From JAAZFF01 sp964405775 (GTDB taxonomy: Bacteria > Verrucomicrobiota > Kiritimatiellia > RFP12 > UBA3636), in contig CAYOPG010000008.1 of the NCBI GenBank assembly GCA_964405775.1, forward strand, positions 1 through 46,073: a stretch of 46,073 bases of DNA, given 5' to 3'. Below, one piece after another: positions 1-7,920 of the stretch. The position numbers were made by a program, and so were the translations under genes. The notes beneath the pieces were generated by a model. That model did no database searches. It worked only from the letters and a program-made list of their open reading frames with translations, and was not told where the DNA came from. How positions within the stretch are numbered: the first letter of the stretch is position 1; each line of letters starts with the position of its first letter.

Positions 1-27
1 AGCGCTTGACCGCGCAGTCGCGTCTAT

Positions 28-52
28 TCACAACTCCTTGCGAACAAGGATC
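28..52 (+). repeat. Leader-like motif, copy 1 (SD/anti-SD hairpin)
   Basis: The segment contains TCCTTG, a CGAA loop and CAAGGA, which form a perfect 6-bp stem. About 21 positions around it match the leader of rpsL at 19418-19447, where the same AACTCCTTGCGAA and GGATCA blocks occur. The stem pairs an anti-SD-like CTCCTT with an SD-like AAGGA. What it precedes here is unclear, because the only ATG after it (53) opens a 38-codon frame that I do not recognise. The rest of 1-183 shows no convincing gene. Confidence 0.4.
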
Positions 53-187
53 ATGGAGGAAACTACAAAAAAGACACTTGACTTACCCGCATACTTGTAC
101 TGTTTTTCTGAAACACCCACAACACGAAAGCAGACAAAGTTCGCCCTAGGCTATTGCACAATCCATTGAAACACGGTGTTATAGGCG

Positions 188-224
188 AAAACAAGCGGCT
201 TTGGCGGGTGCAAGCCAAAGCCGC
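188..224 (-). terminator. Intrinsic terminator of tRNA-Ser
   Basis: Read on the minus strand, an 11-bp perfect stem (GCGGCTTTGGC at 224-214 with GCCAAAGCCGC at 205-195) and an 8-nt loop are followed by TTGTTTTC. It begins 11 nt after the encoded CCA of the tRNA, so it most likely ends that transcript. Confidence 0.75.
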
Positions 225-234
225 GGAAAAAAAA

Positions 235-323
235 TGGCGGAGAGGGTGGGATTTGAACCCACGTCACCTTTCGGGTGAACAGCATTTCCAGTGCTGCGCC
301 ATCGGCCACTCGGCCACCTCTCC
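235..323 (-). tRNA. tRNA-Ser (anticodon GGA)
   Basis: The minus strand folds into a serine tRNA. The acceptor stem is GGAGAGG/CCTCTCC, with discriminator G and an encoded CCA. The anticodon stem is CAGCA/TGCTG around the loop CTGGAAA, giving anticodon GGA. A long variable arm with an ACC/GGT stem and a T-arm with GGTTCAAATCC are present. The long variable arm supports serine identity. Anticodon GGA decodes UCC and UCU. It is a single-gene transcription unit with its own promoter and terminator. Confidence 0.95.
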
Positions 324-352
324 AAAATGTTCTGTATTGAGAACGGAACGAG

Positions 353-380
353 ATTATCACAATCGGATATTGTTTTGCAA
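353..380 (-). promoter_or_regulatory. Promoter of tRNA-Ser
   Basis: On the minus strand TTGCAA (380-375) and GATAAT (358-353) are separated by 16 nt. A TGT just before the -10 box fits an extended -10 element. The predicted start lies about 20 nt upstream of the mature tRNA 5' end. Confidence 0.65.
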
Positions 381-389
381 CAGTTAAGA

Positions 390-418
390 TTGACTGACGT
401 TGGTTGCGGCGGTATACT
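390..418 (+). promoter_or_regulatory. Promoter of the ABC-FecCD fusion gene
   Basis: TTGACT at 390-395 and TATACT at 413-418 have an ideal 17-nt spacer, a near-consensus housekeeping promoter. The transcript should begin near 425. This rules out the upstream TTG at 400 as the start codon of the following gene and leaves a very short leader before the ATG at 436. No Fur-box-like palindrome is obvious by eye. Confidence 0.7.
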
Positions 419-435
419 GCGAGGCTGTTTTGAAT

Positions 436-2313
436 ATGTACAGAGGCACGAGCGGGAAGGGTGGTTTTAGCGATGTGGCGGAGGATGGATGCGTCCTTGC
501 TGTCGACTCGCTCTCTTTTTCGTGGAAGGGTGGCGACTCCGCCACGGTGTTCAAAAACGTGTCGTTCAAAATAAGGCGCGGGGAACATGTGGCGCTTATC
601 GGTCCGAATGGCGCAGGCAAATCCACGCTGTTACGCTGCATTGCAGGGTTGTTGCAGCCGACTGCAGGCAAGGTGTTTGTGAATGGACTCGCCGCCAATT
701 CTTTTTCGCGGCGCGGGATTGCGCGTGAGATCGCCTTTCTCCCTCAAATCGGCGTGGATGCACCAGCGATGCGTGTGCGGGAACTCGTAGCCACAGGGCG
801 TTATCCTTATTTCACGATGTTCGAGCCGGCTTCGCATAAAGACCGTGTCGCCGTTGAGGAGGCGCTTGCGATTACGGGGATCACGCGTTTTGCGGAACGT
901 CGTTTCGACGAACTCAGCGGAGGCGAGAGGCAGCGCGCGATGCTGGCCGCTGCGATCGCCCAGGGTGCGCCGATATTGTTGTTGGACGAGCCATATACGT
1001 ATCTAGATCCTGCGGGACAGGCGGAATTCTCGAGCGTTATCTCACGGCTTCAGCGCGAGCGCGGTGTCACAGTCCTGACCGTGACACACGATCTGGCGAG
1101 GGCGGCGGCGGATGGATGCCGAGTCATCGGGCTAGCCAATGGCGGTGTGGTAGTTAATGCGCAAGCTGAAGACGCTTTCAGGCCGGAAGTGCTGAAGCGT
1201 ATCTTCGGATGCAATTTCGGCGATTCCCCAATAAGCACCACGGCGTTTTCCGGTCGTGTGTCAGAGTCTTCGATTGCCACAACTGCAGAGGTGGCCGTTG
1301 ATGCAGACGTGTCAGAGTCCAGTCCGTCGCCATTTATTTTGAGAGCGGTTCTGGTGGCTCTGGCAGCATTGTGTGTGTTCGCGGCGGCGACAGGTGTGGC
1401 GGCTATGATCGGAACGCCCTTTATCTCTCTTGCTGCGATTTTAGATGGGGGAACTGATGCCGAGATGTTTTTCTCCTTGCGGCTTCCGCGGAGTGTTACT
1501 GCTTTTCTTGTTGGTTCGGGGCTTGCGTTGGCCGGGATGATCTTTCAGGCAATGTTCCGCAATCCACTCGCGACGCCTTACACGCTAGGTGTTTCAGGGG
1601 GAGCTTCGTTTGGAGCTTCTGTCGTTTTGCTGTTGGGGCTTACCGGGACGGTGTTTGGAGCAGCGGCAGTGCAGACTGGAGCGTTTCTGGGCGCGTTGCT
1701 TTCTGTGGCACTTGTTTACGGCACATTTCGGATGGGGCGCAGGGCGTCAGTGAACACGATGCTGCTTGCAGGTGTTGGTTGCAGCTTTCTTTTTTCCAGT
1801 CTTATCATGCTGATGCAGTATATTGCCGACCCTGCCAATACGATTCAGACGCTTTACTGGATGATGGGCGGCGTTTTTGTTTCAGGATTCGGCGAAGTTT
1901 TGGGGTTGTTGCCAGCTCTGGGCATCGGTGTTGCGGCGGCTGCGCTTTTGTCGCGCGAGCTCGACATCATGCTCCTTGGCGACGAAGTGTCATCGGGTCG
2001 CGGAGTGGATGTGGAAAAGGTTCGGACGGTGCTTTTCTTTGCGGTGTCGTTCATGACGGCGGCGGTCGTTTCTCTGTGCGGTCCGATTGGGTTTGTAGGG
2101 ATGATGGTGCCGCACATTTGCAGGCTTGCCGTTGGGCCGTTACACAAGAGGCTGCTGCCGGCCACAGTTGTCGCGGGGGGTGTTTTTTTACTTGTGTGTG
2201 ATGTTTTGGCTCGCACGGTGATAATGCCCGCGGAGATACCGATTGGTGTGATAACGTCGTTCTTCGGCGCGCCTTTCCTGTTGCTGCTGCTACGCGGGTC
2301 GTCGCGGCGCTGA
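436..2313 (+). CDS. Fused ABC ATPase and FecCD/BtuC-type permease (metal-chelate importer)
   Basis: One chain of about 625 residues joins an ATP-binding subunit to an integral membrane permease of the iron-siderophore, heme or cobalamin importer class. The N-terminal half has Walker A GPNGAGKST, a Q-loop LPQ, the signature LSGGERQR, Walker B ILLLDEP and the switch histidine in VTHD. A linker rich in Ser, Val and Ala follows, then a FecCD domain with RLPRSVTAFLVG, the NPLATPYTLG-type segment and GPIGFVGMMVPHICR, spread over about nine or ten hydrophobic helices. In known systems these two subunits are separate proteins, each used as a dimer, so the fusion would give both halves from one gene. 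No binding-protein gene lies next to it. I chose ATG 436 because the promoter overlaps the upstream TTG; GTG 475 is an alternative. The substrate cannot be read from the sequence. Confidence 0.9.
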   Translation: MYRGTSGKGGFSDVAEDGCVLAVDSLSFSWKGGDSATVFKNVSFKIRRGEHVALIGPNGAGKSTLLRCIAGLLQPTAGKVFVNGLAANSFSRRGIAREIAFLPQIGVDAPAMRVRELVATGRYPYFTMFEPASHKDRVAVEEALAITGITRFAERRFDELSGGERQRAMLAAAIAQGAPILLLDEPYTYLDPAGQAEFSSVISRLQRERGVTVLTVTHDLARAAADGCRVIGLANGGVVVNAQAEDAFRPEVLKRIFGCNFGDSPISTTAFSGRVSESSIATTAEVAVDADVSESSPSPFILRAVLVALAALCVFAAATGVAAMIGTPFISLAAILDGGTDAEMFFSLRLPRSVTAFLVGSGLALAGMIFQAMFRNPLATPYTLGVSGGASFGASVVLLLGLTGTVFGAAAVQTGAFLGALLSVALVYGTFRMGRRASVNTMLLAGVGCSFLFSSLIMLMQYIADPANTIQTLYWMMGGVFVSGFGEVLGLLPALGIGVAAAALLSRELDIMLLGDEVSSGRGVDVEKVRTVLFFAVSFMTAAVVSLCGPIGFVGMMVPHICRLAVGPLHKRLLPATVVAGGVFLLVCDVLARTVIMPAEIPIGVITSFFGAPFLLLLLRGSSRR

Positions 2314-2429
2314 ATGTATTCTCAAGCGGAGCCGTTAAATGTGTTTTTGCGCCCACAGATTGACGCAGATTATCTTTGGTGACAACAGCCAGCAGTTAAT
2401 ACGCAATCAATACATGCCAGCAAGTTTCA

Positions 2430-3218
2430 TTACATGCGGCTGGACAGCAGGGAAGAGAGGGCGGCGAAGTCTTTGGCTACGAATGTGGGAGTGATGCCTG
2501 TAGCTGCTATGTCAGCTTCGGTGCTCACGCCGGTTAGCATGAGAACGGTTTCTATGCCGGCATTGATCCCGGAGGCTATGTCGGTTTGCAGGAAGTCGCC
2601 GATAACGAGAGCCTCGTCCGCAGCACAACCGCAGCGATCCAGCGCCATATCAATTATGATGCGTTCTGGCTTGCCGAGTACGATGGGTTTGACGCCGGTG
2701 CCGGTCTCGACGGCAGCGACGATAGCCCCAGTGCCGGGTGCCAGACGGTTGGCGAGTTTGAGGCGGGGGTCGAGATTTGTCGCGATGAATTTCGAGCCGT
2801 TGCCGATTAGAGCGCAGGCGACAACGAGTTTGTCGTAATTGAAATTTCGGTCGAGGCTGACGACGACGTAGTCCGGTGATTTGTCAGTTATAATGGCGCC
2901 TTTTTCAAGCATTGCCGACTCCAGGCCTTCCTCTCCGATTATGTATGCGGAGCGGTTGCCCACATAGTATGCCGCGGCGTGGGCGGTGGAGACGACATCC
3001 TCGGGGGCTGAGGGGACTCCATATTCGAGCAATTGTTCGCAGACTGTTTCGGGTTTGCGGTTGGAGCGGTTTGTGATGTACATGCAGCGGATGCCCTTGG
3101 CATGGCATCGCTTGATGAATTCCGATGCTCCTGGTATTTCCTGGTCCCCTGCGTAGACAGTGCCGTCGAGGTCAAAGAATATTGCTTTAAGTTTTTTTCC
3201 GGTGGTTGCTTCGTTCAT
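2430..3218 (-). CDS. HAD-superfamily phosphatase, NagD-like (HAD-IIA)
   Basis: A 262-residue cytoplasmic haloacid-dehalogenase-type phosphatase. Motif I is DLDGT with the Asp nucleophile at residue 16 and the acid/base Asp at 18. Motif II is the Thr/Ser-containing TNRS near residue 50. A lysine in KPIVLGKPE and the metal-binding GDFLQTD complete the site. The region between motifs II and III holds the C2 cap typical of NagD, AraL and PLP phosphatases. Family members dephosphorylate nucleotides, sugar phosphates or pyridoxal phosphate; which one applies here is not visible. It is the last gene of a minus-strand run, 5 nt after the GldG-like gene. The 116-nt gap to the convergent ABC gene shows no clear terminator. 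Confidence 0.88.
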   Translation of the reverse strand: MNEATTGKKLKAIFFDLDGTVYAGDQEIPGASEFIKRCHAKGIRCMYITNRSNRKPETVCEQLLEYGVPSAPEDVVSTAHAAAYYVGNRSAYIIGEEGLESAMLEKGAIITDKSPDYVVVSLDRNFNYDKLVVACALIGNGSKFIATNLDPRLKLANRLAPGTGAIVAAVETGTGVKPIVLGKPERIIIDMALDRCGCAADEALVIGDFLQTDIASGINAGIETVLMLTGVSTEADIAATGITPTFVAKDFAALSSLLSSRM

Positions 3219-3223
3219 TTTTC

Positions 3224-4699
3224 TTACATTTTGCGCATCAGCGGCATTATCAGGAACAGGCCGGTTGCGAGGATTGCGAATGGGATTAGAAATGCCAAGA
3301 CTACTGTAAGGTATCGCCAGCCGGCGATTGGGTCGATGCCCGGGTTGAGAGTCGTCCCGACATTGGCATAGAGGATCGGCTTATTGCGGAGGTCTAGCAG
3401 CCATTCAATCGAGGACAAGAAGAGAATAGTGTTGCCCTCCAGATTTGCCTGCGACATGGCGTTGGAGATGAATTCTGAATCACCCATGACCACTAGCTTG
3501 GTGTTGTGGCTGCGTCCGGTGAGCGCGACGCCTCCGAGTTCGCATGCGAGCGCTATAGGGTTGCACTGTCCCTCTTCGGAGGAGGACGCCATAATCCTGT
3601 TCTCGGGGATCATGACGAGCGGAGTGATTCTGGGTTTATCTGCGCGTTCGGAAGCGGGGTCGGCAGAAGTCGTTTCGAAACAACAAGGGAGCGAGAACAC
3701 AGTCATGATGTTGTTCATGCGGCGCGTAACCGGGTGTTCGCCGTATGCCGTGGTCGACACGTAGTTGCGTGGCATGGCGTACTGATGTGGGGGGCGGATT
3801 TTTATGCCCCAATTTTCGAGTATGGAAGCCAGACCGCCTGCGTAGGTGTTGTCTATGAGTATGATAGCCTTGCCGCCATCGGACAGGTACGATGAAACTT
3901 GTTCGATTTCGCGTTGCGTGAGCATGGTGCGAGGGCCTGCGATGACCAGCACGTCGCAATCTTCCGGTATCCGCTGCGTTTGCCCGAAATCTAGAGATTT
4001 GACAGAGAGTCCGTTGGCGATCAGAGACTGCGCAATGGACGAGGCGCCGGTGATATGGTGATGGTCTCGGATGTCGTACTCTCCGTGGCCAACGAGAAAA
4101 TAAACGGACGATTGGACCGGGTTTAATATCTGTGCAATGGCGGCGGTGCAGGCTCGCTCTCCCATAAATCTCGATGCGTCGCCTGTTTGGGCAGAGCCCT
4201 CGGTCCAGACCGGTTCTTCAAGAGGGGCGGTCAAGTCGAACTCCGACATGACGCGATGCTCGTGGCCGTATTCCACAATTATAGAATTGATTTCAGGGTT
4301 GAACTTGTGCATCACCTCTGACACTGCGATCACGTCGTGGTTGGCGTCGAGCGAGCGCGCTGTTATTTTCAGGCCAGGGATCAGTGTTGATGCCTCGGCA
4401 TATTCATGCAACAGGGTTCGCGCAGCTCGCCTGTAAGGGTGCGTGCTTTCGAAGATGGACGTCATGCGGATTTCGCCCTGAAAGTTTTTCAGTATCTCCA
4501 GCGTGTCGGCCGAGAGTCCGCCAGCGACGGTGTTGTCGAAGTGTTGGTGCACGTAAAGCCGCGAGGATGCGATATTAGAGACCACCAGAACCGCAAACGC
4601 GATTAGAACCGCGAGGGCGGCATTTATGCCCGCGCCTCGGCGTTTGCCTCTTATTCCGGTTTTTGGGGCATCTGGCTGTTTGGTCGCGAGTTCGGGCAT
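3224..4699 (-). CDS. GldG-like ABC-transporter auxiliary membrane protein
   Basis: A 491-residue protein of the ABC_transp_aux (GldG) family. A basic N-terminus precedes one membrane helix (about residues 26-46). A large soluble domain follows, outside the cytoplasm by inference, beginning like other members with a thioredoxin-like segment and the LSADTLEILKNF pattern. A second helix lies at the extreme C-terminus (about 465-486). In Bacteroidetes GldG works with GldA (ATPase) and GldF (permease) in gliding; in other phyla homologues belong to an uncharacterised ABC exporter. Here no GldA or GldF gene is adjacent. It follows the aldo/keto reductase by 10 nt and precedes the NagD-like gene by 5 nt, so it is probably co-transcribed with both. 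Function beyond family membership is unknown. Confidence 0.8.
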   Translation of the reverse strand: MPELATKQPDAPKTGIRGKRRGAGINAALAVLIAFAVLVVSNIASSRLYVHQHFDNTVAGGLSADTLEILKNFQGEIRMTSIFESTHPYRRAARTLLHEYAEASTLIPGLKITARSLDANHDVIAVSEVMHKFNPEINSIIVEYGHEHRVMSEFDLTAPLEEPVWTEGSAQTGDASRFMGERACTAAIAQILNPVQSSVYFLVGHGEYDIRDHHHITGASSIAQSLIANGLSVKSLDFGQTQRIPEDCDVLVIAGPRTMLTQREIEQVSSYLSDGGKAIILIDNTYAGGLASILENWGIKIRPPHQYAMPRNYVSTTAYGEHPVTRRMNNIMTVFSLPCCFETTSADPASERADKPRITPLVMIPENRIMASSSEEGQCNPIALACELGGVALTGRSHNTKLVVMGDSEFISNAMSQANLEGNTILFLSSIEWLLDLRNKPILYANVGTTLNPGIDPIAGWRYLTVVLAFLIPFAILATGLFLIMPLMRKM

Positions 4700-4709
4700 T
4701 TCACGTTGT

Positions 4710-5702
4710 TCAGTCGCTGGCGAGGATTTTCTCTATTGCATCGATTTCCGATTGCGAGAGCTGGGGTGCCGAAGCCGCCGCGGCGTTGTCTGTGATTTGC
4801 GTGACGCTGCTGGCGCCTACAAGCGCCGATGTGAGCCGCGCGTCCCGCAGTATCCAGGTCAGGGCGAGCTGGGGCAGGGTCTGACCGCGTTTCTTGGCGA
4901 GCTTGTCGAGCTTTGCCAGTTTGCCGAGCAATTCGGGTGTAAGTTGCTTACGAAGACCTTCATTACGGGCGACTCGCGAGTCTTCGGGGATCTTGCCGGA
5001 TGCGAACCGCGGAGTGAGAAGACCTTGCGCAAGGGGGCAGAAGGCGATCACGCCCATGCCTGTTTCCTCTGTCGCGTCGAGCAGCCCTGATTCTATTTTA
5101 CGGTTGAGCATGCTGTAAGACGGCTGGTGTATGAGGCATGGTGTGCCAAAAGATTTCAAAATCTCGGAGGCTTCGCGCGTTTTTTCCGGCGAGTATGACG
5201 AGATGCCCGCATATATGGCTTTGCCGCTTTTGACAGCGGAGGCTAAAGCGCCCATGGTCTCCTCTAAAGGAGTTTCGGGATCGAAGCGGTGTGAGTAGAA
5301 GATGTCAACGTACTCGAGTCCCATTCGTTTAAGACTTTGATCCAGCGACGCCAGGAGGTATTTGCGTGAACCAAAATCCCCGTACGGCCCGGGCCACATG
5401 GTATAGCCGGCCTTAGTGGAAATTATCATCTCGTCGCGGTACGGCCGGAAATCGTCGATCATAATCTTGCCGAACGTTTCTTCCGCAGACCCTGGAGGAG
5501 GGCCATAGTTGTTTGCAAGATCAAAGTGTGTTATGCCGAGATCGAAAGCGGCGCGTGCGATAGCGCGGCTTGTTTCGTATGGACGTTCTCCGCCAAAATT
5601 CTGCCAGAAGCCAAGCGAGACAGCTGGTAGTTTAAGGCCGGAACGCCCGCATCTGCGGTACTGCATGGTTTCGTATCGTTTGGGGGTTGCTGAATAAGGC
5701 AT
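4710..5702 (-). CDS. Aldo/keto reductase, L-glyceraldehyde 3-phosphate reductase type (YghZ-like)
   Basis: A 330-residue NAD(P)H-dependent oxidoreductase of the AKR14/YghZ group. It has the characteristic segments FDLANNYGPPPGSAEE, STKAGYTMWPGPYG and RMGLEYVDIFYSHR. The catalytic tetrad is readable as Asp61, Tyr66, Lys97 and His138. Escherichia coli YghZ reduces L-glyceraldehyde 3-phosphate and methylglyoxal; that role is inferred here from similarity. The full N-terminus, including the MQYRRCGRSGL segment, aligns with YghZ and supports this start. The gene lies between an SGNH lipoprotein and a GldG-like gene, with no metabolic partner next to it. Confidence 0.9.
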   Translation of the reverse strand: MPYSATPKRYETMQYRRCGRSGLKLPAVSLGFWQNFGGERPYETSRAIARAAFDLGITHFDLANNYGPPPGSAEETFGKIMIDDFRPYRDEMIISTKAGYTMWPGPYGDFGSRKYLLASLDQSLKRMGLEYVDIFYSHRFDPETPLEETMGALASAVKSGKAIYAGISSYSPEKTREASEILKSFGTPCLIHQPSYSMLNRKIESGLLDATEETGMGVIAFCPLAQGLLTPRFASGKIPEDSRVARNEGLRKQLTPELLGKLAKLDKLAKKRGQTLPQLALTWILRDARLTSALVGASSVTQITDNAAAASAPQLSQSEIDAIEKILASD

Positions 5703-5762
5703 GACTGTCTACTATTGTTTGCTGGTTGTGTGTGCGGTTTGCAACTCCAGTGCGACGAGCGG

Positions 5763-6419
5763 TTAGAGTTTCGAGTTGAATTTCTTGGCGATAAAATCGC
5801 CGCCTTCATCGGAGAGATGAAGGCCGTCCTCTGGGTTCAGGTACTTGGTTCCGTCTCCGAAGGCGGAGTAAAGATCGACTAGTGCGACGCCTTCCTCCTT
5901 GGCGAGTTCGCGTATGGATGCGGCGGTGGCTGATGCGGCTCCATCATATATCATGTGCCCCAATATCATCTTAGGGGGGGTGGCAAGTATTGGGATGCAT
6001 CTGTTCGCTTTACAAGTGGATACGATGTAGCGGAGGTGCTGTTTTGTTATATCAGGGTCTACGCCCTTGATGGCGTCATTAGACCCGTACAGAATGAATA
6101 CATAGCCGGGTTTCCTGTTTATAACGGAGCCTATGAGGCTGGTTCCATAGTTGCTTTGGACACCTGGAACACCGAAATTGAGCACGGTTTTACCAGACAT
6201 CACCGCGAGGCGAGAGGGGTATGGATCTCCAAGGCTGTTGTAGCCCGATGTGATGCTGTCTCCCATGCAGACCACCAGATCGGGGTTGTTGTCGCCAACA
6301 TCACCCGATGCGCCTCCGCCATCGCTGCCTCCGCAGCCGTTGAAGGTGAACGGCAACATAAACAGACCTGCCATATAAATGAAGTTCTTTGCGAAACATG
6401 CAATTTGTTTTACATTCAT
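5763..6419 (-). CDS. SGNH/GDSL-family hydrolase lipoprotein
   Basis: A 218-residue exported esterase-like enzyme. The N-terminus has a positively charged start, a hydrophobic stretch and a lipobox-like TFNGC near residue 28, followed by a Gly-rich spacer, so it is probably a lipoprotein. Block I is MGDSITSG with the catalytic Ser, block II has the conserved Gly, block III is GSND with the oxyanion Asn, and block V is DGLHLS with the Asp-x-x-His pair. Such enzymes remove acyl or acetyl groups from carbohydrates or lipids. The substrate is not visible. It stands between the metallophosphoesterase and the aldo/keto reductase genes on the same strand. Confidence 0.88.
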   Translation of the reverse strand: MNVKQIACFAKNFIYMAGLFMLPFTFNGCGGSDGGGASGDVGDNNPDLVVCMGDSITSGYNSLGDPYPSRLAVMSGKTVLNFGVPGVQSNYGTSLIGSVINRKPGYVFILYGSNDAIKGVDPDITKQHLRYIVSTCKANRCIPILATPPKMILGHMIYDGAASATAASIRELAKEEGVALVDLYSAFGDGTKYLNPEDGLHLSDEGGDFIAKKFNSKL

Positions 6420-6466
6420 TCTGGTTCTCTACCTTGATTAGTGTGTGCGTTGACGTGTTACTGTGC

Positions 6467-7198
6467 TTAGCGCCCTACGGCGATTCTCTGTGCAAGGCGC
6501 TCAGGGAGTCCGGCTTTGCGAATTCTCTCCTGTGCCGCCTTTACGTCGTATTCGACGCGGTGGAACTGTATTTCCCGTTTAGCGGGATCGTATATACAAT
6601 ATGATGCCCGGCTGTCGTTGTCGCGCGGCTGTCCGACGCTGCCGGTGTTGATGAAATATTTCCGTCCGAGAGATATATGCGTGTTTGCCTGGTCAATGCG
6701 TTCCACGATGGAGCCGTGTTTTTGGAAAACGACGGGCACGTGCGTGTGGCCGTGGAAGCAGAGCTGTGTGTTCTGGTAGAAAAAATGAGCTTCGGCTTCT
6801 ATGGTGTCGAACACATAGCCCCATCTTTCTGGCATGTCGAGCGTGCTGTGAACGATAGTGAGTCCCTGAAAAAAGGCCTGGAGTGGCAGGCCTTTTAGCC
6901 ATTGCGCACGGTCGCCCACCAGCTGCCTTCTGGTCCACGCGATGACGCTTGCCGCCATGGGATGGAAGTCGTCAAGAGATTCATCGTAAGCGCAATAGTG
7001 GTCGTGGTTTCCGCGCACAGTGAAGCAGTCGAGTTCTCTAATGAGATCGACGCATTCGTTTGGAGAAGCGTTGTAGCCGACGATGTCGCCAACGCATATA
7101 AAGTCAGTGGCAGAGCGCGAGCGCGCATCCTCGACAACAGCGTTCAGGGCGTCTATGTTCGAGTGGATATCACCGAGTACAGCAAACTTTTTTTCCAT
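6467..7198 (-). CDS. Calcineurin-like metallophosphoesterase
   Basis: A 243-residue cytoplasmic phosphoesterase with the complete metal-binding set: GDIHSN (Asp10, His12), GDIVGYN (Asp38), GNHDH (Asn64, His65), a histidine in the IVHS segment, and GHTHVP. It resembles the YfcE/MJ0936 type and the larger group of bacterial proteins with a VGDIVGYNASP signature, whose substrates are largely unknown. Length is normal for that group. It begins 31 nt after ispD and is probably in the same transcript. Confidence 0.88.
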   Translation of the reverse strand: MEKKFAVLGDIHSNIDALNAVVEDARSRSATDFICVGDIVGYNASPNECVDLIRELDCFTVRGNHDHYCAYDESLDDFHPMAASVIAWTRRQLVGDRAQWLKGLPLQAFFQGLTIVHSTLDMPERWGYVFDTIEAEAHFFYQNTQLCFHGHTHVPVVFQKHGSIVERIDQANTHISLGRKYFINTGSVGQPRDNDSRASYCIYDPAKREIQFHRVEYDVKAAQERIRKAGLPERLAQRIAVGR

Positions 7199-7229
7199 TA
7201 ATTCAGTGGGGTGTGTTGGGTCCCATCGG

Positions 7230-7907
7230 CTAGATTCCCAGCAGCAGGGCTGCGACGGTGAGATCTCCGGTTACCGTGATCTTTATGTTGGGAAATTCGG
7301 TGGGTACGAGGTAAACCCTTTCCCCGATGTGTTCAACCGCGGAAGCCTCGTCGGTAAAGGTTGCATTCTCGGCCACCGCCTGTTTGAGCGCGCGGTTGAG
7401 CAGGTCGAACTTAAACGTCTGCGGGGTCTGCACGGTCCAGATTTTGGCGCGGTCGAGCGTGTAGGTGACGGTCTGGCCGCGCTCCACGTGTTTGACGGTG
7501 TCGGTAACACGCGTGGCGGCGACGGCCGAGCCGTGCCGTTTGGCGCCTTTGATCGTCTCCGAGATGAGTTCGGGCTTGACGCACGGGCGTGCGCCGTCGT
7601 GTACGCAAACGATGGTAGTATCGGGATCGCAGGCCGCCAGACCGTTGCTGACCGATGCCTGGCGCGATGAGCCGCCCGCGACTATGGCCGTCACTTTGTG
7701 GCAACCAAACATCTGGGCGACGCCTCTTGTCGCGATGAGCTGCTCCTTGCGGACAACCAGCACAATCGCATCCACGTCCGGGCACGCCTCGAACGCCATC
7801 ATCGAATAGGCGATGACCGGTTTTGAGCCAAGTGTGAGGAAGGCTTTGTCTATCTGGCCTCCCATTCTCTCGCTTTTACCCGCTGCTACGATTACTGCTG
7901 TTGTCAT
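7230..7907 (-). CDS. ispD: 2-C-methyl-D-erythritol 4-phosphate cytidylyltransferase
   Basis: A 225-residue enzyme of the MEP isoprenoid pathway that transfers CMP from CTP to methylerythritol phosphate. Visible are the nucleotide-binding AAGKSERMG, VHDGARP (metal-binding Asp) and TVQTPQTF followed by FTDEASAVE, all typical of IspD. The start was placed at MTTAVIVAAGK, because an AAGGAGC ribosome-binding site, overlapping the secDF stop, lies at a good distance; a longer upstream frame encodes unrelated residues overlapping secDF. IspF, often adjacent or fused, is not in the window. The position directly after secDF suggests co-transcription. Confidence 0.93.
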   Translation of the reverse strand: MTTAVIVAAGKSERMGGQIDKAFLTLGSKPVIAYSMMAFEACPDVDAIVLVVRKEQLIATRGVAQMFGCHKVTAIVAGGSSRQASVSNGLAACDPDTTIVCVHDGARPCVKPELISETIKGAKRHGSAVAATRVTDTVKHVERGQTVTYTLDRAKIWTVQTPQTFKFDLLNRALKQAVAENATFTDEASAVEHIGERVYLVPTEFPNIKITVTGDLTVAALLLGI

Positions 7908-7920
7908 TTGGATCTGCTCC

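Noticed and set aside
78..103. TTGACT with TACTGT as a promoter
   Set aside because: The spacer is only 14 nt, too short for a housekeeping promoter.
53..169. 38-codon frame after the leader-like motif copy 1
   Set aside because: No recognisable family, the only SD-like AAGGA is too close to the ATG, and it ends near the tRNA terminator with no conserved context.
400..435. Upstream TTG start for the ABC fusion gene
   Set aside because: It lies inside the TTGACT-TATACT promoter, before the expected transcription start.
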